The position numbers were made by a program, and so were the translations under genes. Source: Balneolaceae bacterium (GTDB lineage: Bacteria > Bacteroidota > Rhodothermia > Balneolales > Balneolaceae). From it: 8,173 nucleotides of DNA. This document shows positions 1-7,090 of this stretch, in pieces; positions within the stretch are counted from its first letter, which is position 1; every line of letters begins with the position of its first letter. Below the pieces are notes generated by a model. That model did no database searches. It was not told the origin of the DNA and saw only the letters and a program-made list of their open reading frames with translations. Where the stretch lies: contig SLKH01000079.1 of NCBI GenBank assembly GCA_007134665.1, positions 1-8,173 of the forward strand, given 5' to 3'.

Positions 1-290
1 CCTTCTTCAGACTTCGGGCCGTACAAGTTATAGGATTCAGTATCCAGGTAAAAATCACCAGTTTCACCAAATGACTCATCCGGTGTACCATCACCTGCAT
101 AAATCTGGCTTCCGTCAGCACCAGCCGGACCGGTCAGATTGATACTCTGGCTCCATCCGTCCTGTTCACTTTTTGGCCCATAGAGAGTTCCTGTTTCAAG
201 ATCAAGATAATAGTCACCGATCTCTCCCACTTCACTCTCAGGAGTGCCCTCTCCTGCATGAATTGTTGATCCGTCATCACCGGCAGGGCC
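1..290 (-). repeat. Tandem 53-codon (159-base) coding repeat, two copies visible
   Basis: Copy 1 occupies 290-132 (residues 51-103) and copy 2 runs from 131 to the edge (residues 104-146). The copies share the frame GPAG.DGS.I.AG.GTP....GE.GD.YLD.E...LYGPKSE at identical spacing, with divergence at the X/Y and surface positions. The period is visible directly in the translation. The total copy number is unknown because the gene leaves the window. Confidence 0.8.
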
Positions 291-440
291 GATCGGGCCC
301 TCCGGGCCGGTTTCCCCTGCAGGGCCTTGTGATCCATCCGGGCCGGTTGGGCCTTCGCACGCTGCAAATACCCCAAAAGCAACAAAAATTATGATGAATA
401 TTTGATATGGAAAATAGCAGTGTTTTTCTTTGATACTCAT
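1..440 (-). CDS. Collagen-like repeat lipoprotein, N-terminal part (runs off the left edge)
   Basis: The minus-strand frame from the ATG at 440-438 stays open to base 1: 146 full codons, no stop, so the C-terminus lies outside the window. Residues 1-27 form a hydrophobic export signal (IFIIIFVAFGVF) ending in AAC at Cys28, a plausible lipobox although Phe at -3 is atypical. The chain then starts with a collagen-like Gly-X-Y run, residues 30-59 (GPT GPD GSQ GPA and so on, ten triplets). From residue 51 a 53-residue unit repeats: GPAG..GS.I.AG.GTP....GE.GD.YLD.E...LYGPKSE. The second copy starts at 104 and is cut by the edge. Such units are familiar in surface and tail-fibre-like collagen-related proteins of Bacteroidota. 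I infer an outer-membrane-anchored, outward-facing structural or adhesion protein; its ligand is unknown. No Shine-Dalgarno precedes the ATG; the leader is AT-rich. It is divergent from the GGT-like gene. Confidence 0.85.
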   Translation of the reverse strand, partial: MSIKEKHCYFPYQIFIIIFVAFGVFAACEGPTGPDGSQGPAGETGPEGPIGPAGDDGSTIHAGEGTPESEVGEIGDYYLDLETGTLYGPKSEQDGWSQSINLTGPAGADGSQIYAGDGTPDESFGETGDFYLDTESYNLYGPKSEE

Positions 441-650
441 TTATATATTTAATTTAGATTTTTATTAGTTTATTTAATTAAAGATTTATATCAGTATATA
501 TAGAGAAATAATATTAGTGATTGTCACAGAATTTCTCCGTGTATTTTAGTCAAATCAAGCTGGCTGCCCGTCTCCGATTTTTATTTGTACTATTCATCCG
601 ATCCTTACAAATTCAGATTGAGTATTCGAAACCATTTATCCGAACCTGTC
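441..650. promoter_or_regulatory. AT-rich divergent intergenic region
   Basis: This 210-base stretch separates the outward-facing starts of the collagen-like lipoprotein (minus) and the GGT-like enzyme (plus), so it should carry both promoters. Bases 441-510 are almost entirely A and T. I find no convincing -35/-10 pair and no exact TAnnTTTG box; TTTATTTG at 580-587 is one base off that consensus on the plus strand, and no TTG sits at the right distance upstream. No open reading frame with protein-like features is present. Confidence 0.4.
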
Positions 651-2354
651 ATGTTTTCTATCCATAAGATCATACCCCTGCAATTCATCCTTTCAGTTTT
701 CATTTTTACAAACATCGAAGCACAAGACCGGCTTTCCGGTGAGCCATTTGCCACCCGATCTGAAGTGATTGCCAAAAACGGAATGGTAGCCACCAATCAC
801 CCGCTCGCCAGCCAGGTTGCACTTGATATCCTGAAACAAGGTGGCAGTGCTGTTGATGCTGCTATCGCTGCAAATGCCTTCCTGGGATTTGCCGATCCGG
901 CGATGAACGGCCTCGGCGGGGATCTGTTCGCAATGATCTGGAGTGCTGATGACCAGCAACTTTATGGCTTGAATGCTGCAGGTAAATCGCCGGCGGAATT
1001 AACACTTGACTATTTTCACGATCACAACATCACCCGCATACCTGCTGCCGGGCCGCTACCCGTCACTGTTCCCGGTGTTGTAGACGGCTGGTTTGAAATG
1101 CATGAAAGATTCGGCAGCCTGGATTTCAGCTTGCTCCTGGCTCCCACGATCGAATATGCAAGGCAGGGAATTGCCGTCCACGCTGAAGTAGCAGACCTGA
1201 TGGCTTACCTCGACCGTGACCTGATCCGCCATTACAGCTTGCCCGCTGAGTTTGAATGGGAAGATCTCCCCGAATTCAGCCGGGTATTCAGGCCGGTGGG
1301 GCGTTTTCCAGAAAAAGGGGAGCTTTTTCGAAACCCTGACCTGGCAAATACCCTTGAAATCATTGCCGGCCAGGGACGGGATGCTTTTTACCGCGGAGAG
1401 ATTACTGACAAGATTATCAGCCACCTCCGGGAAATCGGCGGTTTTTTAACTCATGATGATTTTGCAGCACATTCATCTGAATGGGTGGACCCTGTGTCAA
1501 TAAATTACCGGGGCGTTGATGTCTGGCAGCTCCCGCCCATGACACAGGGACTGGCAGTTCTGCAAATCCTGAATATTCTGGAGGGATACGACCTGTCTGA
1601 TCACGGTTTTGGAAGTGCAAAGCACATCCATTATTTCACTGAAGCCAAAAAACTGGCCTATGCTGACCTTCGCACTCATATTGCTGATCCTGACTATTAC
1701 CAGGCTCCGTTGAATCAATTGCTGTCAAAAGATTATGCAACTGATCGCCGCCAGCTTATCCGGGATGATTGGGTGCAGGATTATGGGCCCGGTATTGAAG
1801 CGGAAAGCCATACCATTTATCTAACTGTTGCCGACGGCGATGGAAATATGGTATCCCTGATTCAGAGTAACTCCTGGCTCTTCGGATCTCTCGTCGTCCC
1901 TCCCGGCCTCGGTTTTCCGCTTCAGAACCGGGGTACCGGTTTCAGTCTCAATCCTGGCCATGTCAATGTTTATGAGCCGGGAAAAAGGCCGTTCCATACG
2001 ATTATCCCCGCTTTTATCACCAAAGAGGATAAACCATACGTCAGTTTCGGTTTAACTGGTGGAGATATGCAACCCCAGGGGCATGCCCAGATTGTTATGA
2101 ACCTGATTGACTTCGGGATGAATATCCAGGAAGCAAGCGATGCACCCCGGATCCGTCACTCCGGTTCCGGTACAGGGATCACCGAACTTGAATCGGGATT
2201 TGATTACACGACGATAAGAGATTTGATGAAGATGGGGCACCAGGTCCAATACGGATTTGAACGATTTGGCGGATTCCAGGGAATCCTCTTTGACGGCACC
2301 TTTTTCTTCGGAGCATCGGATTCACGAAAAGATGGGCAGGCCTCCGGTTTTTAA
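651..2354 (+). CDS. Exported gamma-glutamyltranspeptidase-family (Ntn-hydrolase) enzyme
   Basis: A 567-residue proenzyme of the GGT superfamily, which cleaves itself to expose an N-terminal threonine nucleophile. The ATG at 651 places a signal peptide at residues 1-24 (FILSVFIFTNIEA, cleavage before QDR); the frame is open upstream to a TTG at 585, but that start would bury the signal. The N-terminal core (NHPLAS, GGSAVDAAIAAN, GLGGDLF, PGVVDGW) fits the large subunit. The autocleavage site should lie before Thr388 in SHTIYLTVADGDGNMVS, giving a small subunit of about 180 residues with QNRG (425-428) and the oxyanion-type Gly470-Gly471 pair. Canonical glutathione-binding residues are missing: the position of E. 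coli Arg114 is Ala110 (AAGKSPAE), and the MDDF aspartates are replaced by GTGF. This resembles the HpxW/YwrD-like subgroup, so I avoid the symbol ggt. Substrate unknown; likely an amide or gamma-glutamyl-like bond in the periplasm. Length is complete. Confidence 0.92.
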   Translation: MFSIHKIIPLQFILSVFIFTNIEAQDRLSGEPFATRSEVIAKNGMVATNHPLASQVALDILKQGGSAVDAAIAANAFLGFADPAMNGLGGDLFAMIWSADDQQLYGLNAAGKSPAELTLDYFHDHNITRIPAAGPLPVTVPGVVDGWFEMHERFGSLDFSLLLAPTIEYARQGIAVHAEVADLMAYLDRDLIRHYSLPAEFEWEDLPEFSRVFRPVGRFPEKGELFRNPDLANTLEIIAGQGRDAFYRGEITDKIISHLREIGGFLTHDDFAAHSSEWVDPVSINYRGVDVWQLPPMTQGLAVLQILNILEGYDLSDHGFGSAKHIHYFTEAKKLAYADLRTHIADPDYYQAPLNQLLSKDYATDRRQLIRDDWVQDYGPGIEAESHTIYLTVADGDGNMVSLIQSNSWLFGSLVVPPGLGFPLQNRGTGFSLNPGHVNVYEPGKRPFHTIIPAFITKEDKPYVSFGLTGGDMQPQGHAQIVMNLIDFGMNIQEASDAPRIRHSGSGTGITELESGFDYTTIRDLMKMGHQVQYGFERFGGFQGILFDGTFFFGASDSRKDGQASGF

Positions 2355-2498
2355 TCAAAATTCAATGAATGATACACTTGCTAAATCCCTGCTTTGTATT
2401 AAATTAACAATAGAAAAACACAGGTCATACCTGAATTGGAGCAGATTCAATTGTATCCAATCAGAAATACTTATCGATTACAAAACAGAGGGGAAATT
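2355..2498. promoter_or_regulatory. Gap between GGT-like and STAS genes with two short palindromes
   Basis: The 144-base gap between two same-direction genes holds CAGGT-CAT-ACCTG at 2421-2433, a perfect inverted repeat with 5-base arms. It also holds GATTCAATTGTATC at 2444-2457, symmetric at 12 of 14 positions around CAATTG. Neither is followed by a T-run, so operator sites for the STAS gene are more likely than a terminator, but both could be chance. No clear -35/-10 pair with proper spacing was found. Confidence 0.3.
2487..2494 (+). promoter_or_regulatory. Ribosome binding site fixing the STAS gene start
   Basis: AGAGGGGA lies just ahead of the ATG at 2499, with seven bases between the GAGG core and the ATG. 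It supports this ATG over the in-frame ATG at 2436, which would add 21 residues of non-family sequence overlapping this site. Confidence 0.65.
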
Positions 2499-2837
2499 AT
2501 GGAATACACAATAACCAAAGAAAAGAATTATACACTCATCAAATTTGACGGAAGAATCATGGGAACTGGTTCTGATGAGTTTCATGAAAAAATCAAATCT
2601 CTGATCGATGAAGGCACCACAAATGTTATCGGGGATCTGAGCAATGTCAGTTTTATAAATTCAACAGGCCTGGGCATGCTGATTTCCGCATTAATCAGCA
2701 TGCGTAAAGTTGATGGCGACTTCAAACTTTGCGGTGCCACCGATCATGTGGAAAGCCTGTTTAAAGTATCGAAACTCTTTACCGTTTTTAACTATTACAA
2801 GACTTTTGATAAAGCTGTTGCAGCTTCGGGGAATTAA
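2499..2837 (+). CDS. STAS-domain anti-sigma factor antagonist (SpoIIAA/RsbV-like)
   Basis: A 112-residue protein that is one STAS domain, the usual size of stand-alone anti-anti-sigma factors. In that family, the unphosphorylated form binds an anti-sigma kinase and frees a sigma factor; serine phosphorylation turns it off and a PP2C phosphatase turns it on. The signature is DLSNVSFINSTGLGML: Ser55 aligns with the phosphorylated Ser58 of B. subtilis SpoIIAA, preceded here by Asn54 instead of the common Asp. The rest of the fold is visible: beta strands YTLIKFDGRI at 11-20, helix DEFHEKIKSLIDE at 26-38, then GDFKLCGATDHVESLFKVSKLFTVFNYYKTFDKAV. No membrane segment; cytoplasmic. A good Shine-Dalgarno precedes the ATG. 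The GAF-PP2C phosphatase encoded at 5768 is a candidate partner, by inference only; no RsbW-type kinase is present. Some Bacteroidota STAS proteins have other partners. Confidence 0.9.
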   Translation: MEYTITKEKNYTLIKFDGRIMGTGSDEFHEKIKSLIDEGTTNVIGDLSNVSFINSTGLGMLISALISMRKVDGDFKLCGATDHVESLFKVSKLFTVFNYYKTFDKAVAASGN

Positions 2838-2850
2838 ACCCAAAATAGTT

Positions 2851-2864
2851 AAACCTTATGGTTT
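2851..2864. terminator. Weak hairpin between convergent genes
   Basis: AAACC-TTAT-GGTTT can form a 5-base-pair stem with a 4-base loop in the 72-base gap between the convergent STAS and metalloprotease stop codons. The stem is AT-rich and no clear U-run follows on the plus strand; on the minus strand ATTTT follows a few bases later. It is placed where a bidirectional terminator would be expected, but the structure alone is weak. Confidence 0.2.
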
Positions 2865-2909
2865 CATACAATAATCCGTTCCCGGTAAATAAACTGTATT
2901 GAGTGCAAT

Positions 2910-5504
2910 TTAATTCTCCAATCGAAAACCGGCTTCCAGGGCCCGCTCAATCCGCTCCTTTGACTCCATCAAATGCGCACGGGTATAGGCGTCAAAATCG
3001 TAAGTTGGCGGTGTAAGGCGACGCTCAAGCCGATCGCCAAGGTCAAGGAGCGTCATCCTTGCCACTGCTCTTGCATCTGCAGGCGTTGCGGCAGGGGCAT
3101 TGGTCACAATCTTAATCATTGCATCCAGGTGTGCTCTTTGCAGGTCACGACGGTTTCCGGTGATATTACCTCCGGGTGCCACCCACGATTCGCTCCAGAT
3201 TGCTTCCGTCACAGATTCCATTAGTTCGGGAATGGTAACTGTTTCACCGGCACCAAATTTTACTTCCGTATCACGAATACGTTCCAGGCGAACCGGGTTC
3301 AGTAACTCTTCCAGCAGGCTGGTCTGAACTCCCAGCTGTGTACGATGCAGCGGAAAATCGATCCTGCCCTGCCAGGTATTGCTGATACCCCAATGACTCC
3401 ACCGGTTCGCTCCAAACTGCTGGTACACCTCCTGCGGTACATCAAAGGCGTCCGATGCAAATGCATAATCAATTATTGTATTCAGCGCTTCTTCCTGTTT
3501 TTCTTTCGGTACCGGTTCAAACGGCAATCGGCCATCCGGGTCGCCCACATGATCCCTGTACTGGTATTGGCCGCCAATATATTTCACTGTTGGGGCGATT
3601 GCCCGTGCATATTGAAAAAAGATGCTCTGAAACAGATCTGATACTTCATAATAAGGCATGTTGTCATCGAGAGCGATAGAAGGAAGTACCGTAAACATAT
3701 CACGTATCAAATCAGCCCGGCCGCGTCCCCACTCAAGCGGATCTTCTCCGAGGCTGAATACATTTATGCTCGGGTCGATCGCACCTGAGCCTCTCGCATC
3801 TTCATCGGTACCATAGGCATGTCCGGGTTCTGCAGCCCTGCGGGCGATCTCCTTTGCTGCCTCGTCATCGGGTGTATATCCAAAGCTGATTGCCCAGCGA
3901 TCATAACTACCCACAGATTCATTATAAAAGTGGCCGTTTTCTTCTCCTGCATGAGCAATATTTGGCGATGGATAATCCATCACTGAACTATACACGCCGT
4001 GCTCAAGGGTCCACTCCTTATCGTGTAACCTGTCCATTGGAGTATCGGTTGAAGACCTGAAATTATGCCGGAGCCCGAGAGTATGTCCCACCTCATGCAT
4101 GGTTACCCATCGAACCGCCTGGTTCAGGTAATCATCCGGAACCGGTTCACCCGGCCGAACCACCCCTTTCGAAAGCAATGAAGTTCTCAAAAGATTAGCC
4201 TGGGTTCCCATCTCAATGTAGAATGATTCTGTTTTTATACCCTGCTTCATCGCTTCAAATTCGGCATCACTTACATTATAAATTTCGCGGATTGCTTGTT
4301 GCGGTTCGATCATTTCCCGATAGGTATTTCTGAAACCGAGAAACATATTGGCTTCATACAACTGGTCGGAATCCAGGATCTCACCGGTTCTCGGATCTAC
4401 AACCGAGGGGCCGATTGCACCGTAACCAGGCTGATCAGAGACGTTCCAGCGCAGAGTCGGAAAACGGATGTCACCTGCATGGGCTGTATCAGGCAGCATA
4501 GCAGCCTGAACTGCATTCCGGAAACCGGCATCCTCAAAAGCGATACTCCAGGCTTCGATGCCCTCCTTCATCGGCTGCCTGTAGCGTTCCGGGATGGTAT
4601 TCTCCAGGTAATAAACGATCGGTTCTTTTGGATCACAAAGGCCATCACTGCCTGGTGCTCCATCACACTCCAGCCTCCACCGGTTGATATAGCGCCGGAA
4701 AAATTCCTCCGTTGTATCTGTAAAATCTTTGTGTACTGTCATAAAGTAACCGACCCGGTCGTCGGCAATTCTCGGTGTCATGGGCTCTTCAGGCAGTTTT
4801 GCAATCGAATAGAATATTGAGACGGGGATGTAGCGGTGGTCTGCTACTGACCTTGGCCCTGACTGTTCCTGGTTCTGAAAAGTAAGCTTTGCCTGGATAT
4901 TGGAATTCTCAGGAAATGACTCAACCAGTTCAAGGTGGCTTCTGCCTGCATCAAACGATGCACGGCCAGGCTGTCCGGGTGTTGTTGAAACGGCACTCTG
5001 TACCCGTTGGCTGATATGAGAAAGGTCACTCACAAACCAGCTATAAACATTCACAAGCATAACCCCGTCACGATTGGTTGCCTCTATATCAGCCGTCTCA
5101 AGTACTGATTCACCATAAGTTAAATCCACCGCCCGTGCCTGGGGTGTGCCTTCATCAGCAAGATACCGGTGCGGTTTATTAACCAGAAAGATTTTGTTTT
5201 CCCGTTTCTGCAATGCAACCAGTTCGGACTCAAATATATTTAACATCGTACCGCCAAAAAGCCCTGCGGCACCGATACCCCGTGCAATCTTGTAATTCAG
5301 GATAAAATCCCTGTCGAGTTCTTCTTCGGTTAATGCGAGATAGAGGTTACTATCCTTCTGGTAAAAGGTCAGAAAACCCTCAATTTTTTCAGCATCTTCA
5401 ATCAGCTCGTTAAATTGCTCGTCCTCATTATTGTCATTCTCCTGGGCTGAAAGAGCCAATGGTATCAATAGAAGTGCAAACAGTAGTATCGATATTCGTC
5501 TCAT
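2910..5504 (-). CDS. Secreted zinc-dependent metalloprotease, DUF5117/DUF4953-type metzincin
   Basis: An 864-residue protein with a signal peptide (RRISILLFALLLIPLALSAQ, cleavage near residue 20) and an acidic linker, and no lipobox. Residues about 40-260 match the style of the DUF5117 N-terminal region (YLALTEEELDRDFIL, VGYFMTVHKDF). The catalytic part carries the metzincin zinc site HEVGHTLGLRH: His470, Glu471, His474 and His480, and a Met-turn SSVMDY with Met509, 29 residues after the third ligand. The C-terminal half (YEVSDLFQSIFFQYAR, then the ISNTWQGRIDFPLHRTQLG region) fits the DUF4953-type tail. Length is typical of the family. The only cysteines are Cys280 and Cys290, spaced to form a disulfide in an exported protein. 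It probably hydrolyses proteins or peptides in the periplasm or outside the cell; the natural substrate of this family is not established. No Shine-Dalgarno precedes the ATG. Transcribed toward the STAS gene and divergent from the phosphatase gene. Confidence 0.93.
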   Translation of the reverse strand: MRRISILLFALLLIPLALSAQENDNNEDEQFNELIEDAEKIEGFLTFYQKDSNLYLALTEEELDRDFILNYKIARGIGAAGLFGGTMLNIFESELVALQKRENKIFLVNKPHRYLADEGTPQARAVDLTYGESVLETADIEATNRDGVMLVNVYSWFVSDLSHISQRVQSAVSTTPGQPGRASFDAGRSHLELVESFPENSNIQAKLTFQNQEQSGPRSVADHRYIPVSIFYSIAKLPEEPMTPRIADDRVGYFMTVHKDFTDTTEEFFRRYINRWRLECDGAPGSDGLCDPKEPIVYYLENTIPERYRQPMKEGIEAWSIAFEDAGFRNAVQAAMLPDTAHAGDIRFPTLRWNVSDQPGYGAIGPSVVDPRTGEILDSDQLYEANMFLGFRNTYREMIEPQQAIREIYNVSDAEFEAMKQGIKTESFYIEMGTQANLLRTSLLSKGVVRPGEPVPDDYLNQAVRWVTMHEVGHTLGLRHNFRSSTDTPMDRLHDKEWTLEHGVYSSVMDYPSPNIAHAGEENGHFYNESVGSYDRWAISFGYTPDDEAAKEIARRAAEPGHAYGTDEDARGSGAIDPSINVFSLGEDPLEWGRGRADLIRDMFTVLPSIALDDNMPYYEVSDLFQSIFFQYARAIAPTVKYIGGQYQYRDHVGDPDGRLPFEPVPKEKQEEALNTIIDYAFASDAFDVPQEVYQQFGANRWSHWGISNTWQGRIDFPLHRTQLGVQTSLLEELLNPVRLERIRDTEVKFGAGETVTIPELMESVTEAIWSESWVAPGGNITGNRRDLQRAHLDAMIKIVTNAPAATPADARAVARMTLLDLGDRLERRLTPPTYDFDAYTRAHLMESKERIERALEAGFRLEN

Positions 5505-5545
5505 AAATCAGAAATGTTTATTGAAAAGTATTCATCTTGTTCATG

Positions 5546-5553
5546 CAAACATA
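5546..5553 (-). promoter_or_regulatory. Possible Bacteroidota-type -7 box for the metalloprotease gene
   Basis: On the minus strand this reads TATGTTTG, an exact match to the Bacteroidota -7 consensus TAnnTTTG. It lies 41 bases upstream of the ATG at 5504, giving a short untranslated leader. The matching -33 TTG is not seen at the expected 19-21 base distance, where the sequence is TTTTAAAA-like, so the call is tentative. Confidence 0.35.
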
Positions 5554-5619
5554 CGAAACAGTGTTCGAAAAGTTTTAAAAATTTATATCAGATCTCCGGG
5601 CAAACCATGTAATACCGGG

Positions 5620-5658
5620 ACCCGATTTGATTGTAAGTGACACCCGATTGTTTGTAAA
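5620..5658. repeat. Imperfect direct repeat ACCCGATT..TTGTAA, 22-base period
   Basis: ACCCGATTTGATTGTAA starts at 5620 and ACCCGATTGTTTGTAA at 5642. Both have the same 8-base left half and the same TTGTAA right half, separated by three and two bases. The 22-base offset is close to two turns of the helix, putting both copies on one face of the DNA. The pair lies between the divergent metalloprotease and phosphatase promoters, about 60 bases upstream of the candidate -35 element at 5716. It is a candidate activator or repressor site; no matching regulator is identified. Confidence 0.4.
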
Positions 5659-5715
5659 AATGAAGAATTCAGGAATAAACCTGCAACAACCCTGTAATAT
5701 TTTGCGTCTAAAATA

Positions 5716-5744
5716 TTGATAATTATAGGTTAAAATGATACAAT
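5716..5744 (+). promoter_or_regulatory. Sigma70-like promoter for the phosphatase-kinase pair
   Basis: TTGATA at 5716-5721 and TACAAT at 5739-5744 are separated by exactly 17 bases; each hexamer differs from the sigma70 consensus at one position. Transcription would start near 5751, giving a leader of about 17 bases before the ATG at 5768. Position and spacing make this the best-supported promoter in the window, though it is unlike the TAnnTTTG type expected in Bacteroidota. Confidence 0.6.
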
Positions 5745-5756
5745 GAAATAAAGAGC

Positions 5757-5763
5757 AGGTGAG
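5757..5763 (+). promoter_or_regulatory. Ribosome binding site fixing the phosphatase start
   Basis: AGGTGAG sits four bases before the ATG at 5768. The in-frame GTG at 5759 lies inside this motif and would have no usable site of its own, so the ATG three codons later is the better start. Confidence 0.65.
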
Positions 5764-5767
5764 AACA

Positions 5768-7090
5768 ATGTGGGGTCAGAAGCTAAAGAGTACCGGTTCG
5801 GGGAGATTATCAGATTACATCCTCAAACTTGAGGAGGAAAATAAGAAACTGCGCAGTGCTGTCGGGGAACTTTCCATTCTGAATGAGTTGTCACAGGCAA
5901 TCAGCGGAAGCATAGACAGCGAAAAGATTATGCAAACCATTATCGGCCGGTCAATACGTGCCATCAGTGCCGAACAGGGTGATATTTCATTATTCAGTGA
6001 CAAGCAGGATAAGAGCGCCCGGACTCTTGTCCGAAGTATCATAACTTCTGAAAATGGTTCTGAATTTCATCTCAGCCAGAATATCTTCGGATGGATGCAA
6101 ATCCATAAGAAACCACTGGCAATCAACCACCCCGAAGATGATCAGCGTTTCAAAAACAGCAAATGGGACCCGGATATACGCTCGGTCCTGTCGGTACCCC
6201 TGATGGTAAAATCACGACTGATCGGTGTGCTTACTGTTTATAATAAAGATGACGAAGCCGGTTTTACGGATGATGACAAAAAATTGCTCTCAATCATCGC
6301 TTCTCAATCTGCCCAGGTAATTGAAAATGCAAGCCTGTATGAGGAACAGCAGGAACTGAAGAAAATCCGGAGAGACCTGGAGCTGGCTTCACAGATTCAA
6401 AAAAAACTGTTGCCCGGCCAGCAACCGGATATTGAAGGTTATACTATTTGCGGAAAAAACCTGACTGCCCGGACGGTAGGTGGAGACTTTTTTGATTTCA
6501 TCAAAACAGCCGATAACCGGTGGGTGATATGCCTGGGTGATGTAAGTGGAAAAGGCCTGCCTGCTTCACTGCTGATGGCCAATACCCAGGCAATCCTCAG
6601 GGGACAGGTTAACTACCACCACGATCCTTGCCTGCTGCTTACAAATGCCAATCGGCAACTCTATTTCAATACTGAAACAGACAAATTCGTGACCCTTTTC
6701 CTTGGAGTTCTCGACGCGAAAAACCATCATATTCACTATTCCAATGCAGGGCATGAACACCCTTACCTGGTTCGTTCCGGCGGTTCCTATGAGCGCGTTG
6801 TCACGGGGGGTATACCTCTGGGAATGTTTCCAGACCAGGAATATGAAGAGGGGGTGATCGATCTCTGGCCCGGTGACAGCCTGGTGATATTCTCTGACGG
6901 TATAACAGACAATCAGAATCATAGCCTGGAACCGTTCGGTGAAGAGCGGTTAATGGAATTGATCCTTGAAAACTGTACCTGCACCGGGAATCAGTTATTG
7001 CAGAAAATTTTTGAATCTTCTGAAGGGTACCGGGAGGATGGAAAACTTTTTGATGATATGACAGCAGTTGTCCTTACCAGGGAACATTAA
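5768..7090 (+). CDS. GAF domain + SpoIIE/RsbU-type PP2C Ser/Thr phosphatase
   Basis: A 440-residue soluble protein. Residues about 12-40 form a coiled coil (SDYILKLEEENKKLRSAV). A GAF sensor domain covers about 25-190 (SVLSVPLMVKSRLIGVLTVYNK, then DDKKLLSIIASQSAQVIENASLYEEQQ). A second helical linker, RRDLELASQIQKKLLPGQQP, is the typical lead-in to RsbU-like phosphatases. The catalytic domain has all expected metal-site acids: VGGDFFD with Asp240 and Asp243, GDVSGKG with Asp258, FSDGITD with Asp377 and Asp381, and DDMT at 429-432. Members of this family dephosphorylate STAS-domain anti-sigma antagonists in response to a signal read by the sensor; here the GAF ligand is unknown. There are no membrane segments or signal peptide. 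The protein is expected to be active. The kinase gene follows after 12 bases, so the two are probably one transcript. The STAS protein at 2499-2837 is a plausible substrate by inference. Confidence 0.93.
   Translation: MWGQKLKSTGSGRLSDYILKLEEENKKLRSAVGELSILNELSQAISGSIDSEKIMQTIIGRSIRAISAEQGDISLFSDKQDKSARTLVRSIITSENGSEFHLSQNIFGWMQIHKKPLAINHPEDDQRFKNSKWDPDIRSVLSVPLMVKSRLIGVLTVYNKDDEAGFTDDDKKLLSIIASQSAQVIENASLYEEQQELKKIRRDLELASQIQKKLLPGQQPDIEGYTICGKNLTARTVGGDFFDFIKTADNRWVICLGDVSGKGLPASLLMANTQAILRGQVNYHHDPCLLLTNANRQLYFNTETDKFVTLFLGVLDAKNHHIHYSNAGHEHPYLVRSGGSYERVVTGGIPLGMFPDQEYEEGVIDLWPGDSLVIFSDGITDNQNHSLEPFGEERLMELILENCTCTGNQLLQKIFESSEGYREDGKLFDDMTAVVLTREH

Noticed and set aside
134..385. 83-codon minus-strand frame over the collagen-like gene
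   Set aside because: It is in a different frame from the collagen-like protein, whose Gly-X-Y pattern, signal peptide and repeats identify the real frame.
521..547. TTGTCA...TATTTT as a promoter for the GGT-like gene
   Set aside because: The spacer is only 15 bases and the -10 match is weak in an AT-rich region, so this is close to background.
585..650. TTG-started extension of the GGT-like protein
   Set aside because: It adds 22 residues ahead of a clear signal peptide and has no Shine-Dalgarno; the ATG at 651 gives a normal export signal.
2257..2514. 85-codon plus-strand frame spanning the end of the GGT-like gene and the STAS start
   Set aside because: It overlaps both genes in another frame, covers the STAS ribosome site, and shows no protein-like pattern.
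4296..4820. 174-codon plus-strand open frame opposite the metalloprotease gene
   Set aside because: It lies entirely antisense to the metzincin coding region, has no recognisable domain or ribosome site, and its composition follows the opposite strand. It is a shadow frame.
5431..5640. 69-codon plus-strand frame crossing the metalloprotease start
   Set aside because: It overlaps the signal-peptide coding region antisense and the divergent regulatory region, with no ribosome site or recognisable sequence.
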